This document shows, piece after piece, positions 50,195-61,100 of a stretch of 64,000 bases of DNA. The notes below the pieces were generated by a model, which saw only the letters and a program-made list of their open reading frames with translations, was not told the DNA's origin and made no database searches. Origin of the DNA: Epiperipatus broadwayi (Eukaryota; Onychophora; Udeonychophora; Euonychophora; Peripatidae). The stretch's first letter is position 1. Every line of letters starts with the position of its first letter. Both the position numbers and the translations under genes were made by a program. Location of the stretch: assembly GCA_028023455.1 (NCBI GenBank), contig JAQFVV010006429.1, forward strand, positions 372,001-436,000. The letters are read 5' to 3'.

Positions 50195-50822
50195 TTATCT
50201 ATTTCATAGTTAACAATGTGGTCTTACACATGGTGGAGAGCTAGTTAACAGTAATTGTGAAATTAAAAATAAAATAATTAGCATTGCCAATCTTTATTTA
50301 AAAAGTTATTAAAAATATTTTATAATAAATTTTTAGAAATAATAAAGTAATATATTAGTTATTATTAAAATATGAAGTATTTAAATTTTAAAAAAAAACA
50401 AATAATATTTTATAATATAAACCAAAATAATGTAGCTAGTTTTTCTTATCAAAATTAAGATTATATGAAAATGTACTTAAAATAAGGTATGATGAAATTA
50501 CATTGATATGCATTTTTATTTTCAAAATAACATAATTAATAAATTGATAAATAAAAAAATAGATCATTATGAAAGAGGAAATTAAAAAAAGATTGAGATT
50601 TTATTTTAATTTTGTGTTTTGAGATAGTAGAGTAAATAAAAAACAGTCATAATTAGATAAGTATAATGTGTCTTATTTCACTTTAAATGTTTAATAAACT
50701 AGATAATTAAAAATATTTTCTTGTAATTAAATGTAATTAAGGTACCTAAAGTTATGAAAAAAGAAAAAGGTCATTAATGTTATAGAAGACAAGGGTCAAT
50801 CAGAATATATATATATATATAT
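50195..50822. other. AT-rich non-coding DNA
   Basis: Nothing recognisable. Confidence 0.5.
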
Positions 50823-50896
50823 ATAATTCTTTGAAAAACAATACAACAATTAATATAGTAAACAATATTTTAAAAACAAATATCTATTATAATTTA

Positions 50897-50938
50897 ATAG
50901 AAGTACTTTCAACTATATATGTAGTCATTATCAACTAT
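50897..50938 (-). ncRNA. hammerhead-like motif, PLE 2 5' inverted end (U3-A8 variant)
   Basis: On the minus strand: stem I ATAG/CTAT, core TTGATAA (50934-50928), stem II ACTA/TAGT, GAAA (50910-50907), stem III AGTACT, T17. Confidence 0.5.
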
Positions 50939-50997
50939 ATTCAAATTGTATTACAAAAAACTATTATAAATGTATACAAAAACAATTATGTCATACA

Positions 50998-51207
50998 TCA
51001 ATTTTCCCACAATTCATTAATTTTTATATTAGCAGCTTGTCTATTTATCAAATGCTGCTTACAATTTCTTATTAACATAGCTTCTTTAATTTTATGTTTA
51101 TTATTATTTTTTTCAACACATATCATCTTAACTTTATTAAAATCAAAATCAAAATTATATATACATATAGCATTTTGATCAATTTGATTGCTACAATAAA
51201 GTTTCAA
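50998..51207 (-). pseudogene. PLE 2 inverted fragment: endonuclease C-terminus
   Basis: A 69-codon frame that reads FNKVKMICVEKNNNKHKIKE, ending in NELWEN, the same as the main copy's C-terminus at 52570-52706 with several substitutions. Confidence 0.85.
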
Positions 51208-51344
51208 TTCAAATGGAAAAGCTTAAATTTAAATAGGTTGAAAAAATAAATATTGAAAATATTATTGTCTTTATCCATCTGCTGCAATTTGTCCAAGGAT
51301 ATTTTTGAATATTAAATTACATAAACAAGATAAAACTTAGATTA

Positions 51345-52706
51345 ATGATTGACTTTGGTGGATCATTTTATTATGAAACTTGTAGATTTATAAAAACATT
51401 ATTAAAAGATGTTCTTGTATTTCGAATATATACACTTATTTCATCATTTGATCTTGTAAAGAAAATCCATACTATTGACATTAATGAAAATGATAAGATA
51501 TGTACATTTGATGGGTCAATAGATAGATTAAAATCTATACAAATTATATTAGATGCTTTGGTGTTAAAAAAAGTTGATGTTAAGAAAGTAAAATTTATAA
51601 ATGATGTGTTATATTTTATTGATAAAAATATATATGCTATGTTTAATGAAGATTGTTATAGAATGAGTATTGGTTGGCCTATGGGTCTTCCAGTAGTTTC
51701 ACAAATATGTAGTTTTGTAATATCAAGATATGAATATATAATTTTTAATATATATTATCAAGGTATTAAAATATATTACAGGTATGTTTTTTTTGTTTGT
51801 GGAATTTAGATGTTATAAATTTTCTATTTAATAAATTAAATAGTTTAGAAGGTTTAAAATGGAGTAAATCTTTTGAAGAAAAAATGTCAATTCAAAATTT
51901 GAATATTAAAATTACTCATAATATAAATAAATTAGATTATTGTATGGTAATAAAAGATATTGAAAAAAGAGGATATATTTCTTGGGATTCAAATGTGCCA
52001 ATAGTACATAAATTATCTGGTTTAAAAACATTTTTATTTAGGAAAAATAAGTTATGTAAATATAATTCTGATAAAATAAATAATATAAATCTATTTACTA
52101 TAGATTTATTAAATATTGGATATAATCGTAAATTGATTTATAATATTGTTAGTTAAGTTTAAAAATAATTGTAATATGTCAAGTGCTATAGATAATGATA
52201 AAATGAAATATACTTGGATATCAATACCATTTATTTGTAATGAACAAGTGAAATTTATAAGGCAAATATATAAAAATATATGTAGAGTTGCATTTTATAC
52301 TACTTCTAATTTAAATACATTGATAAATAATTCAAACAATAGAAGTAGTATTTTAAATCAAAGTTGTGAAATATATAAATGGCAACATGTTTGTGGAAAA
52401 GCATATATATGTGAATGTTGGTGTACATTGGAGAAAAGATCAAAGGAGCATTTATTGCTATATAAATGAGTGCAAAAATCAAGACAAAAGAGTGTTAGCA
52501 ATAATGATGTATCACCTTCAGTATTTTTTTATTATAATGCTACATGTATATATGGTTTTGATTTTAATAAAGTTAAGATTTTATTTATTGAAAGAAATAA
52601 TAATAAACATAAAATTAAAGAAGCTATGTTAATAAGAAATGGAAAGCAGCATTTGATAAATAGACAAGCTGCTAATATAAAAATGAATGAATTATGGGAA
52701 AATTGA
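51345..52706 (+). pseudogene. PLE 2 polyprotein: RT + GIY-YIG, catalytic box lost
   Basis: 51345-51809 covers the reverse transcriptase fingers and palm, with CYRMSIGWPMGLPV at about 51654-51695. At about 51780-51800 the expected YVDD box reads RYVFFVCG: the two aspartate codons are gone and the frame shifts. 51797-52156 continues with SLEGLKWSKSFEEKMSIQNLNI and VPIVHKLSGLKTFLFRKNKL. 52146-52469 leads to the nuclease, where the GIY-YIG region is degraded (VCGKAYICECWCTLEKRSKEHL, a YIG-to-YIC change). 52470-52706 holds IERNNNKHKIKEAMLI and the C-terminus. It cannot be active in reverse transcription or nicking. Confidence 0.85.
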
Positions 52707-52765
52707 TGTATGATATAATTGTTTTTGTATACATTTATAACATTTTTTTGTAATAGAATTTGAAT

Positions 52766-52807
52766 ATAGTTGATAACAACTTCATAGATAGTTGAAAGTA
52801 CTTCTAT
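52766..52807 (+). ncRNA. hammerhead-like motif, PLE 2 3' end (U3-A8 variant)
   Basis: Stem I ATAG (52766-52769) with CTAT (52804-52807), core TTGATAA (52770-52776), stem II AACT/AGTT, GAAA (52794-52797), AGTACT (52797-52802), T17 at 52803. Stem II differs from the left copy (ACTA/TAGT) yet still pairs. Confidence 0.55.
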
Positions 52808-52931
52808 TAAATTATTATAGATATTTATTTTTAAATATTATATACTGTATTAATTATTGTATTGTTTTTTTGAAGAATTATATATATTTGATTATAATTT
52901 GAATACAGATATTGATTACTAATTCACACAC

Positions 52932-52936
52932 ACACA

Positions 52937-52993
<57 letters not shown>
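52932..52993. repeat. (CA)n/(TA)n microsatellite between PLE 2 and PLE 3
   Basis: A short CA run followed by a long TA run, ending where PLE 3 begins. Confidence 0.9.
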
Positions 52994-52995
<2 letters not shown>

Positions 52996-53047
52996 AAACT
53001 ACCCCAAATCCAAAATTAAACCAGACCAGCATAAAAATAATATTAAA

Positions 53048-53091
53048 ACACAACCTAAGGTTTCACTGCTACAAGCAGACTTCTCAAGTGT
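53048..53091 (-). ncRNA. hammerhead-like motif, PLE 3 5' inverted end (U3-A8 variant)
   Basis: Minus-strand copy, identical in all motif parts to 54014-54057. Confidence 0.5.
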
Positions 53092-53244
53092 AAAGAACTG
53101 GAAAAACTACATAATATATATAATATTAAAAACTACCCACAAATCCATTCACTTCCCATCCACCCTTAATATTAAAAGAACTCTTATAAGTTAATTGCTT
53201 CAGAATAATAAATTTTCAATAATAAAGACTCTTTAATTTAAAAG

Positions 53245-53979
53245 TAAAAAAATAAGATCTATAATTAAACCTGATAGCTATCAGTCTGTATCTCATAAAG
53301 TAGCTGCTTTAAGGAATTATTGTCATTGGAATATTAAATTGAATAATTCTAGTGTGGTAGCTTTGTTTCAGAAATATCAATTTTATAAAGATTACTTGAG
53401 TGTTGGATACTCTGATAAATTTGTTAAAAGTATTTTATTTAATAGTAATATTTGTAAAATATTTGTAAGGGTGTAAAGGTTAAAGAAAAATATGATTTTA
53501 TTTCTTTGCCATTTAAATTGTCTTCTTATAAAATTGTGTGTAGAAATAGTAAATTGTTTGGAAATAAGAAAATTGCTTGGAAAAGGGGTGTTACATTGAA
53601 TAATTTATTAAATAATACAAAAAAAGTTTTTGATAGAAAGACTATTCCTGGTGTAGTTTATTTTATCCCTTGTTTATTTTGTAAGAAGGTTTACATAGGT
53701 CAGACTAGTTTGAGTTTAAATAAAAGAATAAAGGTTCATAAAAGTAGAGTTAAAAATAAATATCTTAGTTCTGCTTTGCATGTCCATGAAAAAGATACAG
53801 ACCACACTATTCATTTTGATGAAGCTAAGGTTGTCTTCTTTGAGAGAAATGAAATCAAAAAAAGAATTAAAGAGTCTTTATTATTGAAAAATTATTATTC
53901 TGAAGCAATTAACTTATTTAAGAGTTTTTTTAATATTAAGGGTGGATGGGAAGTGAATGGATTTGTGGGTAGTTTTTAA
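53245..53979 (+). pseudogene. PLE 3: linker + GIY-YIG endonuclease
   Basis: From about 53268 the frame reads PDSYQSVSHKVAALRNYCH, the PLE linker after the reverse transcriptase thumb; a stop near 53475 breaks it. 53506-53979 is an open frame of 157 codons with an apparently intact nuclease: GVVY (residues 49-52), CLFCKKVYIG (55-65, YIG at 63-65), LNKRIKVHK (71-79, with Arg and His) and FFERNEIKKRIKES (glutamate near 118). A CxxC pair precedes YIG, as in several PLE nucleases. The best preserved endonuclease domain in the window. Confidence 0.85.
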
Positions 53980-54013
53980 TATTATATATATTGGGTAGTT
54001 TTTGCAGTTCTTT

Positions 54014-54057
54014 ACACTTGAGAAGTCTGCTTGTAGCAGTGAAACCTTAGGTTGTGT
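54014..54057 (+). ncRNA. hammerhead-like motif, PLE 3 3' end (U3-A8 variant)
   Basis: Stem I ACAC (54014-54017) with GTGT (54054-54057), core TTGAGAA (54018-54024), stem II CTGC/GCAG (54027-54030, 54036-54039), GAAA (54041-54044), stem III ACC/GGT with loop TTA (54044-54052), T17 at 54053. The stem sequences differ completely from PLE 1 and 2, but the same TTGANAA core is kept. Confidence 0.55.
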
Positions 54058-54131
54058 TTTAATATTATTTTTATGCTGGTCTGGTTTAATTTTGGATTTG
54101 GGGTAGTTTTGATTTTATATTGACTAGTTTA

Positions 54132-54132
<1 letters not shown>

Positions 54133-54205
<73 letters not shown>
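54133..54205. repeat. (TA)n microsatellite
   Basis: A long TA dinucleotide run directly after PLE 3, ending in a T run. A second, shorter one lies at 54339-54370. Confidence 0.95.
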
Positions 54206-54214
<9 letters not shown>

Positions 54215-54334
54215 TACACATACCTCGAACCTGGCTATAGCAAAGGATATTAATTTTCAATTTTATATAGGCATTTTTAAAAATTTTGTAGTTTTATTCT
54301 AGTGGATTGTTTTATTATACTTATATTATTTGAT

Positions 54335-54374
<40 letters not shown>

Positions 54375-54377
<3 letters not shown>

Positions 54378-54797
54378 GTCTGAATTTCTTTAGAAATTCT
54401 CTTTTAATTCTGATTTATGAGTTCTTGAACCTGGATTATATTTATTACCTAATTAGAAAAGAAAGCAAATAATATATGAAGTTTACCTTGGATCCAATAT
54501 TTGTTAATTTGAAACATTGCTTTAAAGAAGTTCCAGCTCATAATGTAACTGAGAAAATATGATGGTGATCCGTTAAGTAGTTATGCTGCAAAAAGAATAT
54601 TTATTATACATTGTGATAAATGTTTCACATTCTCTCTAAATGAATAAAAATATTTTTTTGGGGATGGGGGGGTATTTTTATTTAATAGTAAACTACTTTT
54701 CATCCTTAGATGTGTAATATGTTTGAATGATTTTACTCTTATTTATATTTGTGTGTGTCCATTGTAAAAAAAAAAAAAAGAATCTGGTTAAAAGTTA
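54375..54797. other. AT-rich non-coding DNA
   Basis: Nothing recognisable; a G-run near 54660-54672 and a poly-A near 54767. Confidence 0.5.
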
Positions 54798-54900
54798 ATT
54801 TTTTTTTTCTCATGCGTCATGGCATCAGCCGGGCAGCGAACCTGCTAACCGGGACAACTGCTTGTAAAGCAGCTGTCGCTGACCTCTCGACTATCAAACT
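54798..54900 (-). mobile_element. tRNA-derived SINE, family 1, copy 2
   Basis: On the minus strand: A-box region TAGTCGAGAGGTCAGCG, an anticodon-arm-like hairpin (GCTGC/GCAGT around TTTACAA), a B box (CAGGTTCGCTGCCCGG), and an A-rich tail (poly-T on the plus strand at 54800-54809). Same family as 3185-3290. Confidence 0.75.
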
Positions 54901-54904
54901 TTTA

Positions 54905-55820
54905 AGAATACAGCGATCTATTATAGATGTTTAGTATTTTTTTTAAAATTCTGTACAAAATAGAATAGGTTAGTACGAGTTTTTATATTACCATTAATAC
55001 TATAAAATAAATAAAAAATCTTGAAAGATATGGTCAAATAATATTGTAATAAAGTATCATTCATCTTCTATTTGCTTTGGGGTGTTGTTCCTAATAATAA
55101 AAAAATGTGTAAAGTTTTTTTTTTTTTTTAATCAGTATTTTGATCAATAATATACCAATTAAAGCAAACACAAAACATAAAAAAGTTCTAAAATGATCGC
55201 TAAATCATTTTTATTATGTAGGAACTAAATGAATTTGTTCATTTTTGACTAAATTACGCCCTAAAAGTTTGCATGACTCTTTTACAGCAAGAAATTATAT
55301 GTTTTTAAGTTGACCACTATTAAATTATTATTGTTTGGTTTGTTATTATATATATATATAAAGTCTGTTTTAAATTCACATATATTTCATAGTAAAATAA
55401 TGTTGTAAAAAAACTTGTTTGCTCCTAAATTTGGTAATTTCGATTTTAAGAAACATATAATAATTATTTATTGATTATTTTTTTAAATTATAGAACATAA
55501 AAAATACATGGATCAAAACTGTTTGCTTTATACTCTTAAAAAAATTATATGTACATAATTATATTTTTGTTTTGTATGTAATTATAAGTATGAGCGAAAA
55601 TACATAATATATATATATATTGTAATAAAATCAAAGAGGGCATTTTAGAATCGAAGTTTCTCTTTTTCCTTTATAAAATTTGATTGATGTGACATTTTTG
55701 CTAAGCATGTTTACTGTTGTTGTTTAAAAATAACAATCACTATTTTGAAGAAAATATACTCTTTTCGAATTAGGGTTTTAAAATTATAATTGTATAATTA
55801 ATCACATATAATTTTACCAA
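54905..55820. other. AT-rich non-coding DNA
   Basis: Nothing recognisable. Confidence 0.5.
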
Positions 55821-55821
55821 T

Positions 55822-55920
55822 GTTTTTTTTTTTTTCATATGTCAAATGCGTTGACCGGGAAGGGAACCTGGGCCAGCTGCATGGAAGGCAGAAAAGCTAA
55901 CCACTAGGCCATCATATGAA
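55822..55920 (-). mobile_element. tRNA-derived SINE, family 4 (tRNA-Gly-like head)
   Basis: On the minus strand: A box TGGCCTAGTGGTTAGC, an anticodon-loop-like CTGCCTTCCATGCAG (TCC in the anticodon position), a B box AGGTTCCCTTCCCGG, and a poly-A tail (poly-T at 55823-55835). The head looks most like tRNA-Gly. The short form (about 95 bp) has almost no body. Confidence 0.75.
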
Positions 55921-55924
55921 ACTA

Positions 55925-57785
55925 TACATTTAACAAACATTTGTATGTCCAATTGATTATTATTATTATGAAAATATTTTTATACTCCAGAAGTCAACAT
56001 ATTTTATATACGTACAACTAATTATTTATTTATCTAGAGACTTGTTTTATTTGTAAAAGTCATAAGGGCATCACTTTGTCACACACACTGTAGGCATATG
56101 CATACATAGTGTATAATTTTGATTTTCTTCAGTCGTTAGAACATTACTGAATGATGTCATCTACCCGGGCTATAGCCGGAATGATCTAATCGAAAAAACG
56201 ATATAATACTAATATTAGTAACAAGCGAATATATGTTTAGACACCCATGTATATAACGCATATGTTTAGATAAATAATTAACATAACGATTTAATAAAAT
56301 AAGTTAGCTGATGATAATATTTTTTAAAATACTGGGAATTATATATCATAGAAGAATGTGGTTATTTTAAGCAATTTCATACTAAGTAAAGAAATAAAAT
56401 ATAAATTTTATGTAACTAGTTTAATTAAATAAATTTGTTCTTCAGTTTATATACGGATATATAAACGCAGTTTGAATTTTATCTTCAGTGCAACTTTTAA
56501 AGAAACTTTATAATATAAGTAATGTTATTAAATTTAAAAAAAGCAATCTCAGAAATATTAATTTCATAAAATCTGATAAAACGTTATCACTTCATTTATG
56601 TCTTTCTCTGTAATATTATGCCGAAAAAGTATTTATATTTATTTTTAAAACTGTTGTAAATAATACAATTATACAACTCTGCATTTAATTTTAGTTTTTT
56701 ATCAAATTAATGAAAATTGAATATTTTCTACAAGATAAATAAGCTATTAAATTTCTTATTCCAATTAAAAATATCAAAGGCTTCAAAAAGATTTTTAAAG
56801 ATTAGCTGTTAGATAATAACAATAAAAGAGTATTTCTAAAATTAATTATAATTAACATTCTTTTATTATATCTCGCACGTGAACACATATGTGTGTGTTT
56901 TGTGGACTCAAACTATATTTAAAATCTAAGACAGTAATAATTGAATACTAGGAACATCATATGATGTTCAAGCACCAGAAATGTGCTTCAATTCATAAAT
57001 ATTTTGCTTTTGAGATTATTTTATTACATTAATAAGGAAATGTAACACAATTATAATAAATTTATTAATAACATAATTAAAAACTGTATTTCAAATTCAA
57101 AATTTTTAAAAATATTTTTTGCTGGAGATTACTGTACTTGGAGTTGATAATTAAATCACATCATGGCTGAGGCTGTAAAAGTTTTTTTTTTTTTTATGTA
57201 ATATATATATATATTGTAACCGCCGGTATTGTCGATTGCTGTATGTGGATCATCAATTTGAACACTCACAATATATATATATATAGTTATGCATGTATAT
57301 TCAATATAAGAATGTTAAGTAAATCGTTTAAGCTCTCATTTCACAAAGAAATATATCTTGCAATTGATTGCTTGATTTTTTTTAACAAATAATAATGAAT
57401 TACAGAAGTTAAACCGTTTGATATGTATGATATAGTGCTAATAATAATAAACCATATATATATATACTTTTCTATTCGCTATTTAAAATAGATTAAAACT
57501 TCATCATTGTTATTTAAATATAACTATTACCATTTTTTTTTATTTACTGACTACTTAACATCTATTAATTAATGAATATACTGAAGAAAATGTAGTTTTT
57601 TTAATATTCAATATATTATGCTCAAGGCGTATAAACTCGATGAATATGATATATTGAATATAGTGAAAGCATGATAGACAGTAATGTATGCCATGAATAT
57701 GATATATTGAATATATTTAAAGCATCTAGATAGTAGTAAAGCTGAATATTAAAAAGCTATCTTTTCTGTGAGTGTATTTATTAAT
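55925..57785. other. AT-rich non-coding DNA with small tandem repeats
   Basis: GAATATGATATATTGAATAT occurs twice, about 58 bp apart (57641 and 57696). Short TA runs at 57201 and 57272 bracket a less AT-rich segment (CCGCCGGTATTGTCGATTGC). No gene. Confidence 0.5.
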
Positions 57786-57789
57786 TATC

Positions 57790-57855
<66 letters not shown>
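57790..57855. repeat. (TA)n microsatellite
   Basis: A TA dinucleotide run of about 60 bp. Confidence 0.95.
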
Positions 57856-57856
<1 letters not shown>

Positions 57857-57859
57857 CCT

Positions 57860-58165
57860 AAATATATATATCAGACCCCACAACCATCAGTCCCCACGAA
57901 TGGGTGATCACTTTAGCACAATCGTATATCAAGCACCAGTTGGGCAGTCACTTTAACCTAAATCTATATATCAGGTCACTTTAACCCTCACCTATAACCT
58001 CCATCTTTTTCACTTATTTATAATTGCCCAGGCACCAATTCTATACAAGATAGAATAAAATTTATCATTGTAAATTGTTCTATGGCTTAGCTCAGTTGAG
58101 GTTATAGGATATGGTCTTTATATGTGAGGCCAACAAGGATGATAAAATGTCTATAAACAATAATA
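57860..58165. repeat. unidentified repeat-like segment
   Basis: TAACCTAAAT[A/C]TATATATCAG occurs twice (57855 and 57954), each followed by a CACTTTA-containing stretch (57909, 57964). At about 58083 a tRNA A-box-like TGGCTTAGCTCAGTTGAGG is present, but no B box was found at the right distance. Possibly a SINE fragment. Confidence 0.35.
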
Positions 58166-58169
58166 CTAT

Positions 58170-61100
58170 AAGATTAATTTAAATATGTTCAGAGCATCAA
58201 TTCAATACCAAAACTATTGCAAAATTGACAATTATTACATTTATTATAGGATAGATAATAATTAGGAACGGGTACCTTTATATCCATATCACTATCTATT
58301 CCAAGCAAAGTAAAATGTATTATTGGCATTGTAATACTGAGATTTATTACCACCAGACAAATTAAATAAAACCTGACTTATATTGACAAACTTATATCTT
58401 CTGTAACTATGTTATATTAACCAGATGTGTGTGTGTGGAAATGAAGAATCGAATGTAAATAGTCAAGCAATTCATTTGGACTTTTAATTCATTAAAAGTA
58501 TTTATTTAAAAAAAAATATTTTAAATAAAAGACAAAAGAAATAATTATAATAATAAAAAATATTATTTATGCACATTGATAACCAGTTACATCTCTTCTA
58601 AGGTAAAATCAAAATTGACTACTATTTAATATGTTAATCATATATCTATCTTCGAATATGTGTGTTTGATTATATTGTAAACACAATGTATTCATGAAAT
58701 ATATTTTATTAGATTACTTATAAACTTGTATGATGCCACAAATCAATCATCTTTTACATATTATAAAAAAAAATTATTTAACACTTATCTATTATAATCG
58801 ATGTAAGTCATCTAACAGTAACTATACAAAATAAATAATGGCAGGGAAAATAATAACCAAACACTTATACTTATATGCTTAAGAATTAACGAATATCTCC
58901 AAACTTAATCTACATAACCTAATCATCCCTTGACCATCTCTACCCTCAACTCACATCCAATATAACTCTTATATATCGAACTTACAACAGATAAGGTTTT
59001 AATTCTTTATTTTCCTTTAAATATACTTCATTAGCTAAATTGCATAATAAATACAACATCTTTAAAATAATAATCTATAGCATTACGCACACATCCGAAT
59101 ATCTAGAATCACGTATTATATAATTTCTAAATCATACAAAATAATAAATTATCATACTCTAATGATAATGAAATTACATTGTTTTGTTTTGTTTATTTTT
59201 AAAAGAACACAAAACAAAAACAAAAAAAAATTGCTTATACATCTATTGTAACCAAAAAAAAAAATATTTGTCAATATCCTATTATTACATATTAAGTTTT
59301 TTAAAAGAAAATTGAAGGTTGAAAGTTAAAGAAACATACATATTAATTTTAAAAACAATGGTAAATTATAACATAAAAAAAAATGTCTATCCGATTGTTA
59401 AGCATAACTTGTTAAGAATGATAAGAGTTTTTTTTTATCCTAGAATTCTGTGAAGGGCGTTAAAAAATGATATTTGCATGCATTGACATTCTTTCATTAT
59501 ATATACATGACCAGTAAAGTTATATGGTAGAAAATGATCCTCTGGTTATAAAATTAAGTAGATAATTTTTTTTATTTTAAATTTTAATTTGCAGAAGATT
59601 GATAAAAATGATTAGAATTTAATATTAGGCATTTGGTTTTAGTGTCTAATGAAAAAAGATTGTGCTAGCATTATTTTATACAATTTTGCCATCTTAATAT
59701 TACTTACTTTTGGCAATATCTTGAAATAAATTATATTACTTATCTTACGTGACATCAATGTATTTTTGAAAAGGTAGCAAACCTGAACCATAGCTTAATA
59801 GAAGTTTGGGGCTGATTTTCCTCTCGGTCTATCTCTTCATGGTTTTATTACTCCAGTAGTATAATAGAAATTTTCCATAAATATATCATTAGAATCCTTG
59901 CAATGTTTTTTTTTTTAATATTTGTAATACTTTTAAAGAGTTATTGATTCCTTTAAGTTTTTTTTTCTTCTTCCTCAGAGCCTTTTTTTTTTTTTTACTT
60001 TCAAGTTTTACACTCTATGTCTTTCTCCACTCATGCCCTCTGTGTTTCTATGACAATCAATTTTGGAAGCTTGCCAGAAATATTATTTATAAAAATTTTA
60101 ACAATAAAATGTTTAAATATAATAAACATAGTGATAAAAAAAATTATTAAATACTAATTATTAATTTTAGAAATGTTATTTACTATTACAAATAATCTTT
60201 ATCATTTTTAAAACATAAGATTCTAAGACAATATATAATCAGTATCTTATAAATAAAATATATTAAAGCAAATTCTAATTAATAATATATTTATGCATCT
60301 GCCTATTATGACACGTAAATCCTCTACTATACACAAACATCTACCACTAAACATATAGTCCAAAACTCCACCAATCAATATACCCATTTAAAATTTTGAT
60401 TTTGTTAAAATCCTAACTTCAGCTAGCAAATTACATCACAATTTAAGTTTAGTTTTCCTAAAAACTCACTTTTAAATATTAGATTATATCACAATTCATT
60501 TTTCTCAACTACTTACTTTCAGCCATTGTTAACACAAATGTGACCTTCACACATTTCTTTCTGGTGCCAACCTGGAAGGTTACAATATACTGCAGTATAT
60601 GTAAATAAAAGAAAGCTGTTCAATTTTTGTTACTGTGAAAATATTAATGTATGTATTTATATTTAATTACCAAAAAAATTGGTAATAAGACATAGTAACA
60701 TTTTACTCAAATTCTGGGATTTAAGTAACATTCATTTCTCTGATAAGTACATAAGAGTGAATTTCAAACTAAAGTCGTTGAACTAATATTTAAACAAACA
60801 ATGATAGAGATAACAGATTATTGTAAGTAATAAATAAAAGTCAAATAATTGTAAATATTTTAATAAACACACTATTAAAATGTGTGGAAAAGATGGAAAG
60901 CTGACTAATTATCGTAAACTGTGAACATATAAGCACCCATATTTCATAGTATAAAAATCTGACTCTCATTTGAAGATCACTTTTATGTATTTCTCAAGGA
61001 AACCAAGTTATTATTATAATGTCCTACAAAAGTGATAGCAGTAATTAAAATTAATTTAAAATTACTTTTATATATCTGAATAAAATTTTTCTTTCAAAAT

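Larger units (their letters stand above)
50825..52885 (+). mobile_element. Penelope-like element 2, with inverted 3'-end copy at its 5' side
   Basis: The 5' part (50825-51207) is an inverted copy of the element's own 3' end, including the last about 69 codons and the 3' UTR. The main body (about 51330-52706) follows on the plus strand and ends with the same 3' UTR at 52658-52885. The terminal words AATACAATAATTA-type and GTTGAAAGTACTTCTA occur at both ends in opposite orientation. PLE 2 is related to PLE 1: both have HKLSGLK.FLFR and end in NELWEN or TELWEI. The coding region is broken by frameshifts. Confidence 0.85.
52995..54118 (+). mobile_element. Penelope-like element 3, with inverted 3'-end copy at its 5' side
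   Basis: The plus-strand body starts near 53240 and ends near 54113. The first part (about 52995-53243) is an inverted copy of the element's 3' end: ATCAAAACTACCCCAAATCC on the left mirrors GGATTTGGGGTAGTTTTGAT on the right. It belongs to a different PLE family from PLE 1 and 2. The reverse transcriptase core is missing; only the post-RT linker and the endonuclease remain. Confidence 0.88.

Noticed and set aside
54798-55920. Functional tRNA genes
   Set aside because: A and B boxes are good, but the acceptor stems do not pair properly and the copies end in A-rich tails, as in SINEs.
59944-60150. 68-codon frame starting with a poly-Phe/Leu run
   Set aside because: Driven by poly-T tracts; no motif and no conservation evidence.
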